Shown here in pieces: positions 7,301-12,500 of a DNA stretch of 12,500 nucleotides. Numbering within the stretch: the stretch's first letter is position 1; the number at the start of each line of letters is the position of its first letter. The translations under genes and the position numbers were made by a program. The notes under the pieces are model-generated. The model was not told where the DNA came from, made no database searches, and was given only the letters and a program-made list of their open reading frames with translations. Source of the DNA: Botryococcus braunii (taxonomy: Eukaryota; Chlorophyta; Trebouxiophyceae); assembly GCA_002005505.1 (NCBI GenBank), contig MVGU01000106.1, positions 537,501-550,000 on the forward strand, in the 5' to 3' direction.

Positions 7301-7440
7301 GCACACACACACACACACCTGCGCGCGCACACACACACACGCACACACACACACACACACGCACACACACACACGCACACACACACGCACACACGCACGC
7401 ACACACACATATACACATGCACACGCACACGCGTGTGCAC
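7250..7440. repeat. (AC)n microsatellite with GC interruptions
   Basis: AC dinucleotides interrupted by cgcacgc, gcgcgcgc and tatac, ending in a near-palindromic acacgcgtgtgc. In the PAN2 transcript sense it is (GU)n with CG steps. It is intronic, between the 7786 donor and the 7111 acceptor. Confidence 0.95.
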
Positions 7441-7566
7441 CCATATTCATCTGGAAGTCATCCACAACAGAGAAGGTCCAACCCATACTGTTAGGCACGG
7501 GGGTTCTCATCCCCCCGAGGCCAGAGCCGGACAGTTCAGACTGAGACACCAAACTTGCTAAAAGAG

Positions 7567-7786
7567 AAAATGGCCCACCATTGGCCCAGGGATATTGGTA
7601 AAGGGAATTGGGAGAGGAAATTGGGAAAGGGAATTGGGAGAGGTAATTGGGAGAGGAAATTGGGAAAGGGAATTTGGACAGGGAGTTGGGAAAGGGAATT
7701 GGGAAAGGAAATTGGGAAAGGGAATTGGGACAGGTAATTGGCAAAGGGAATCAGGAAAGGGGAAAAAAAAGGGGAATTGGCCCACC
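7567..7786. repeat. 13 bp minisatellite, about 12-16 copies, reaching the splice donor of exon 7905-7786
   Basis: aattggg starts at 7606, 7619, 7632, 7645, 7658, 7671, 7684 (agttggg), 7697, 7710, 7723 and 7736, then aatcagg at 7749: twelve positions exactly 13 apart. The same phase lands on aattggccc at 7775, which overlaps the donor (minus strand TCG|GTGGGCCAATT). Going the other way, tattggt at 7593 and cattggccc near 7580 keep the period, and ggcccacc at 7573 copies the donor region. Alternate units carry gagagg and aaaggg, hinting at a 26 bp higher order. Confidence 0.92.
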
Positions 7787-7905
7787 GAGGAAAAGGACTT
7801 TCCGGAATCAGCATCCACGGTGATGAGCTGGCCCCCCTCGGCCGCCACCACCAGGCGGCTTCCCCCCTGCGGGTCCAGCGCCATGGCCAGCAAGTCGCTC
7901 CCGCT
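7786..7905 (-). CDS. PAN2: PAN2 exon: WD40 propeller, LITVDADSGK blade
   Basis: Forty codons in phase 0 at both ends: SGSDLLAMALDPQGGS, RLVVAAEGGQLITVDADSGK, then SFSS. This fits the blade that in animals reads LLVGGLQNHVLEIDLNT. The acceptor chosen is gcgcag|AGCGGG (AG at 7907-7906), because it keeps the frame from the previous exon; an AG further upstream at about 7925 would break it. The donor is TCG|GTGGGC (GT at 7785-7784). The region is GC-rich and codon-like compared with the surrounding repeats. Immediately past the donor the intron runs into a 13 bp minisatellite whose phase reaches the donor itself. Confidence 0.8.
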
Positions 7906-8037
7906 CTGCGCCCAGCACGCTCTACTCAGATGCCACATGTCAGGGGGTTGGACCATCCGCAGAAAGGATGTTATGCCCTGCTGTAACACACCCTTTGCAC
8001 CATCTGCCCCTTGTGTGCCTGTGCACATTCGTGCGCG

Positions 8038-8530
<493 letters not shown>

Positions 8531-8532
8531 GA

Positions 8533-8699
8533 GCAGGGGAGGGAACCAATCAGCCAGCAGGGGAGGGAACCAATCAGCCACGCAGGGGAGGGAGCCAATC
8601 AGCCACGAAGGGGAGGGAGCCAATCAGCCACGCAGGGGAGGGAGCGGTATCAGCCACGAAGGGGAGGGAATCAATCAGGCAAGCAGGGGAGAGCAGCGG
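8533..8699 (+). repeat. 24-26 bp minisatellite, 7 copies, with CCAATCAG boxes
   Basis: gcagggg or gaagggg starts at 8533, 8557, 8582, 8607, 8632, 8658 and 8683. The unit is gcaggggagggagccaatcagccac. Four of the copies have an intact (A/G)(A/G)CCAATCAG, the consensus bound by the trimeric CCAAT factor NF-Y; two are broken (ggtatcag, tcaatcag). The gaggggaggg part is also a G-rich GC-box-like element. The array stops about five bases before the splice donor of the 8705 exon. Confidence 0.9.
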
Positions 8700-8704
8700 C
8701 CGAC

Positions 8705-8841
8705 CTCCCTGAAGGACATGGTGACCAGTCCTCCAGAGGAGTGGCATCGCAAGCCCTGCGAGGAGAGGCTGAGAACGCCCCCCTGGAAGGGCAGCAGGTC
8801 CTGGATGGAGGACGGGTGCGCCGGTACACTGCTGTACCGCT
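8705..8841 (-). CDS. PAN2: PAN2 exon: N-terminal WD40 propeller, ERYSS segment
   Basis: After a split codon the exon reads 45 codons: RYSS, then IQDLLPFQGGVLSLSSQGL, then HSSGGLVTMSFRE. The family has ERYSSF followed by a stretch ending in GILFLTKNNLKYMARGGL, so this is an early blade of the propeller. The acceptor is a pyrimidine-rich stretch ending in gatgtag (AG at 8843-8842) and enters in phase 1, so the preceding exon must end with one extra base, probably G for Glu. The donor is GAG|GTCGGC (GT at 8704-8703) in phase 0. The conserved segment expected just before it (the LLWVG..GH.TSF region) was not found between here and the window end. The 24-26 bp repeat array begins about five bases into the following intron. 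Confidence 0.8.
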
Positions 8842-9340
8842 CTACATCGGGGCATGTGAAGGCATGCAAGTATCCGGTGTCCGTCCCTGTGCACCGCCAG
8901 GCTCCCCTTCAATCACCAAACTGTGTTTACGGGATTGCCTAAATTTATAAAGATTGCCTCTCAGTAACTAAAGTGTTTTTATAGTGCCTGCATGTACTTA
9001 TTGCTTGCTTCCTGCCTTCCTTGCACCTAAAGCTTCTCACAAGTGGATGGAGCCCTTCTTGCGCACATATCCCCACGCATATTGTTTATCTATGTGTCAC
9101 TCTCCATCTCCCTCATGTTCCACCACCAGTCCACCCCCCCCCTCTTGTCTGTCTCCCTATGTGTCTGTGTCTGTATGTCTGCTTGCCTGCCAACTCCCCC
9201 CCTCTCTGTCTCCACCCCTTCTCTCTCTCTCCCCCCCTCCTCCTCCTCCTCCCTCCCTCCCTCCCTCCCTCCCTCTTCCCCACCCTCCCTTCCTCACCCC
9301 GCTCTCCCTCCCCATCCCTCCCCCCCGCTTTCCTCCCCCC
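8842..9340. other. No gene recognised; pyrimidine-rich towards the right
   Basis: Directly upstream of the first recognised PAN2 exon. From about 9080 the plus strand becomes strongly C/T-rich (ccctccctccctccct near 9250, ctctctcccccc near 9220). The expected PAN2 N-terminal motifs were not found on the minus strand, so this is probably intron. Confidence 0.5.
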
Positions 9341-9352
9341 CTCTCTCTCTCA

Positions 9353-9423
<71 letters not shown>

Positions 9424-9424
9424 A

Positions 9425-9494
<70 letters not shown>
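9341..9494. repeat. (CT)n then (CA)n, about 135 bases of CA
   Basis: (CT)n at 9341-9360, then CA dinucleotides to 9494 with three small interruptions (gacacagac near 9419 and aacac near 9464). It forms the left arm of an inverted pair with the (GT)n that follows. Confidence 0.97.
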
Positions 9495-9497
<3 letters not shown>

Positions 9498-9519
9498 CCC
9501 CCCTTTCTCCTCCTCCCCC

Positions 9520-9818
<299 letters not shown>

Positions 9819-10646
9819 AAAATGCTTCCGTGACACAAAGGATGCTAGATTACATGCTTACAAATTAGCTCGATAAGGTCAGCTGCATTCATGTTAAGAC
9901 ATTCTTCACCATGTCGCGGCCATTACGGTAAATATAGTCTGCCTGATCATACACAAGATTGAGGCCTTGATCTAGTATTGTCATGCATGGTTCAATCATT
10001 AGCTCTAGCTGCAGGCAGATACGGGCAATTGAATACCTGACACTGAAATCACTGACCTCAAGGATTTAGTCAGAATCTAACTGTTCTGTCACTCAGAAAT
10101 CCGTACTGGAAGGTTGAACCCTTATAGAGCTTTGAGGTAGGGAAGCGCAAAATGATTGCAGCCAATATTTTCTTCAAGTGCGCCCTTTCAATCAGGAATG
10201 CCCCCCCCCCCACCCCCCGGGGCCATGTCATGCAATTTCCCAGACACAATAGTCAGGTTCCTCCACATCCTCATGTGTGAAAGATAGTGCAGGATATCAC
10301 CTGCCCATAGGATCTCCTCTGTTTGGCTGAAGACCACTGCTCGGGGCTGTAAACCGCAACAGCAGCCCTCAATGACAATTTAAAGAAAGGACCCCTAAAA
10401 CATATTTAGAATTCGTTGTCGAACTCAGCAGACCAGGCCGATTGCGCATGAAAAGAGCACCATTTTCAGTTTTCATTACGGCCCTGGGCGTTTGACGGGG
10501 ATGAGTTCTGCGAACTGACAGCATCCGACTGAGCAGCACAACAACCAGAAGGACCAGTCTTAAATGCATTACGTAACGAGTGACTACTAACGTCTTTTAA
10601 GTAATAGGTTAAATTCATGTCTGCTAAGTACGCTTTGATTCACAAG
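9819..10646. other. No gene recognised; composition changes here
   Basis: From about 9830 the long microsatellites stop and base composition becomes even or slightly AT-rich. One C11 run at 10201-10211 is followed by cacccccc. Neither strand shows a recognisable domain. This may be intergenic or a long PAN2 5' intron. Confidence 0.5.
10369..10569 (-). CDS. Weak candidate first exon with a hydrophobic N-terminus
   Basis: An open frame of 66 codons starting MHLRLVLLVVVLLSRML, a basic residue followed by about 12 hydrophobic residues, which looks like a signal peptide or membrane anchor. The rest (ENGALFMRNRPGLL, then NSKYVLGVLSLN) has no recognised relative. The frame closes with TGA just after the last residues, and no strong donor is seen within it. 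With no homology this is only a possibility; a random open frame of this length is not rare. Confidence 0.18.
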   Translation of the reverse strand: MHLRLVLLVVVLLSRMLSVRRTHPRQTPRAVMKTENGALFMRNRPGLLSSTTNSKYVLGVLSLNCH

Positions 10647-10768
10647 ACGTGAACTTCAATGAGATCATCAGCCGTTGCATCATGTCATCGCAGGAACAGC
10701 TGACCATGCGAGTCCCTTACATTATCCGGATGGGAAGTCGGCAAATGACCAACGTGGATTTGGTAAAG
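10647..10768 (+). CDS. Weak candidate internal exon, unrecognised
   Basis: Forty open codons, VNFNEIISRCIMSSQEQL, TMRVPYIIRMGSRQMTNV, DLVK, between an acceptor-like gattcacaag and a good donor GTAAAG|GTACGA. Residue composition is protein-like, with no low-complexity bias, unlike nearly all other open frames here. The frame continues open past the donor to 10996. I do not recognise the sequence. If real, it belongs to a plus-strand gene distinct from PAN2. Confidence 0.3.
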
Positions 10769-11064
10769 GTACGAATCCCCATGCATAGTAAATTATATGC
10801 AAAGAGGATTTCCGGTAGACTTGGAGAGGAGGCGCCGCATGCCCTCGAATTATGCTCGCTGGTGACATTGCAGCCCTCCTTTTCTACCGTTTCTTTTAGA
10901 AACAACAAAACTCATCGCAGATTGTTGCCATGCAAATGTGATGCTTTTGGCATTCTGCACATTTATGTTTTGCAGATCGTCGTATTTGTCATGTGATCGC
11001 TCATCTCCGTACCATCCGGAGTTGTGCTCTGTACGAGCTGCCGCCGTCTGCGTGTGCCCCCGTA
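10769..11064. other. No gene recognised
   Basis: Unique-looking sequence. The plus-strand frame from 10647 stays open to 10996 but shows nothing recognisable after the donor at 10769. Confidence 0.45.
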
Positions 11065-11130
11065 CCCCTCGAGGGGCTGCGTGGCCCACCCCCCCCGGGG
11101 GGGGGGGGGGGGGTCCCTTGCGGTAAGGGA
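11065..11130. repeat. Palindrome cluster with C8G17
   Basis: cccctcgagggg is a perfect 12-base palindrome near 11066-11077. C8 at 11089-11096 abuts G17 at 11097-11113, so the C run can pair with the G run or the G run can form a quadruplex. Then tccctt..aaggga forms a small hairpin at about 11114-11130. Confidence 0.85.
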
Positions 11131-11236
11131 CTCCAGCGGGGGTTTCAAACCGTTTGGGACCGCCCACACACTATCCTTCACAGCGTAGCTGGTACTAGTC
11201 GTATGATTTACTACATACTATTCTCAGAGTGCTCTG

Positions 11237-11258
11237 CACGTGCACGTGTTGGCACGTG
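11237..11258. promoter_or_regulatory. Three CACGTG G-boxes in 22 bases
   Basis: CACGTG lies at 11237-11242, 11243-11248 and 11253-11258. This palindrome is bound by bHLH and bZIP factors across eukaryotes. Three so close suggest a control region, with the E2F-like sites 50-140 bases to the right. Function is inferred. Confidence 0.5.
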
Positions 11259-11297
11259 CTGGCTAAGTCAAGAACAAGGCACTACGTTTGACTCTGT

Positions 11298-11443
11298 GTA
11301 TAGAAGTGGCGCGCCAAAGGAAGGAACAAAGGAAATGTTGGTGTGATTACAGTAACGGGCGTTACATCAAGTATAGAAGTGGCGCGCCAAAGGAAGGAAC
11401 AAAGGAAATGTTGGTGTGATTACAGTAACGGGCGTTACATCAA
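11298..11443. repeat. Perfect 73 bp tandem duplication
   Basis: Bases 11298-11370 and 11371-11443 are identical throughout, so the doubling is recent or kept by gene conversion. Each copy holds ggcgcgccaaa (minus strand TTTGGCGCGCC, which fits the E2F/DP consensus TTTSSCGC) and the palindrome gtaacgggcgttac (6-base arms, 2-base centre). It may be part of a promoter with the G-boxes just upstream. Confidence 0.95.
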
Positions 11444-11702
11444 GTACACAACCAACACAGTTGAAGGGGCTGAGTGGCATATGCCACTTGTTAGCTATGT
11501 AAGCCGTTGACGCTTTCACTATCAGCCAGGCCATCCCCGCACATGTGCACACCTGAGGATGCCACATAAACAAGAACTTTGGCTAGTGCCGTAACTACCC
11601 TCGCCACTATGATCATGAAGCCATTCGCAGAAGATTCTCTAATGCATTTTCACAAAGGCTTGCGTGTCAGTCGACGTCAAAAATCATTACTGCTGCCACT
11701 TG
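11444..11702. other. No gene recognised
   Basis: Short open frames only. The minus frame at 11367-11573 overlaps the duplication and shows no recognisable motif. Confidence 0.45.
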
Positions 11703-11895
11703 AGAGCGATGTCATACTGGCTTTGCAATGCCAATTGGCTTTGTAAGGCCAATTGAAAGCGATGTCATGTTTTCATGTCGACAGAAGAATGGCGATTGCA
11801 ACGCCCCCTTTCAATGAACTGACTAAAGTATCGAGCACAATAATGGCAATTGGACTGCCCCCCCCCCCCCCCCCTTTCAAAGAACTGACTGCCAT
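11703..11895. repeat. Diverged direct repeats of about 52-54 bp, one copy with C17
   Basis: gagagcgatgtcat at 11703 recurs as gaaagcgatgtcat at about 11755. aatggcgattgcaacgccccc at 11788 recurs as aatggcaattggactgccccc at 11842, and both are followed by ctttcaa.gaactgact. The second copy has 17 C (11858-11874) where the first has about five, so one copy grew a homopolymer. Two ccaattg boxes lie at about 11730-11755. Confidence 0.75.
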
Positions 11896-12500
11896 TCATA
11901 GATCCTTTTCACATTGGAATATAAAGAGTTTCCAAGAAAGCTTTTAACAAAATGTTGCTAGTCTTGCAAGTTTTGCTGGTCTAGAATGCTGTTCTTTATC
12001 TGCAATGCTTACACTATTCTATGGAAGTTCAACGATTTAGAACCAGTTAGATCTGCACTGCTTATTATAAGCTAATAGAGCACAGCGCGGTGCACCACTA
12101 CACTATATATACATCAAGTAACAGTACCTTTATTCTTTACAGCTAACCATATTACCGGTACTTGCAAAAACTATGCTTGCTTATAACGCTCAATTTAGCT
12201 CGAACAATTTTCAACTGAGGGCAATTGCCTTCTTCCCCTTATTGACTGAAGCAGCAACCAGTGCGGTCTAGTGACCTACAAATTCCAAAGGAATGACACG
12301 TCATCAATCTCTACTATTATTATTTATTATGCCAACAGCTTAAGGGATGCTCATCAGCTCATCAAATGAAGTCAAGTATGAACTCTCATGCCTCTATGGG
12401 TCACAACTACACTTCACCAGAAAAGCCTCGATGCTATTAGCTTAAGCTAACTCCCATAGGCCCGTAGATACAGGCATACGGCTGATACGCTCATAGATAC
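11896..12500. other. No gene recognised; AT-richer unique sequence
   Basis: No open frame longer than about 60 codons with protein-like content, no long repeat. A tatatata-type patch lies at about 12103-12111 and ctattattatttattat near 12311. The last 40 bases have a loose gatac repetition. Confidence 0.5.

Noticed and set aside
9911..9928. Possible start codon exon: caccATGTCGCGG then a GTAAAT donor-like site
   Set aside because: Only about six codons, no link to a recognised exon; such patterns arise by chance in this length.

Overview
The window looks like nuclear DNA of an intron-rich eukaryote, probably a microbial alga or other protist. The lineage cannot be fixed from this sequence alone. 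Reasons: one minus-strand gene is cut into short exons (88-234 bases) by introns of about 0.7-2 kb with GT..AG ends. The introns are filled with (CA)n, (CT)n, (GGGA)n and G/C homopolymer tracts and several unrelated minisatellites. A short stretch of TTTAGGG-type telomere-like repeat (1030-1058) resembles the plant/alga type but is weak evidence. No bacterial operon structure, ribosome binding sites, tRNA or rRNA were found.

Bases 1374-8841 (minus strand) hold the middle of a PAN2 gene, the catalytic subunit of the PAN2-PAN3 cytoplasmic poly(A) deadenylase. Seven exons were recovered by conserved protein motifs, and the first five join with consistent splice phases: 8841-8705, 7905-7786, 7110-6877, 5940-5773 and 4944-4815 (WD40 propeller), then 3678 to about 3591 (PAN3-binding linker) and 1575-1374 (start of the ubiquitin-hydrolase-like domain). 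The first N-terminal exon(s) and the rest of the UCH-like and DEDD exonuclease parts are not visible. They should lie beyond the recognised exons or outside the window.

The most striking feature is how repeats relate to splice sites. In three consecutive introns a minisatellite starts at or within a few bases of the 5' splice site: 24-26 bp units at 8533-8699, 13 bp units at 7567-7786 and 45 bp units at 6613-6882. The 45 bp array repeatedly copies the exon end plus donor, giving the real donor and five evenly spaced copies. The start of the 5940-5773 exon is likewise duplicated 116 bp upstream in the adjoining intron.

Bases 1-1373 are minisatellites of 40, 32 and about 34 bp plus a long (CT)n/(GT)n tract, apparently intron. 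Bases 8842-9818 are pyrimidine-rich and end in a very long (CA)n/(GT)n inverted pair. Bases 9819-12500 differ: fewer microsatellites, more even base composition, no recognised gene, two weak candidate exons, a G-box cluster, a perfect 73 bp tandem duplication and G17/C17 homopolymers. This part may be intergenic or promoter DNA, or a long 5' intron of PAN2.
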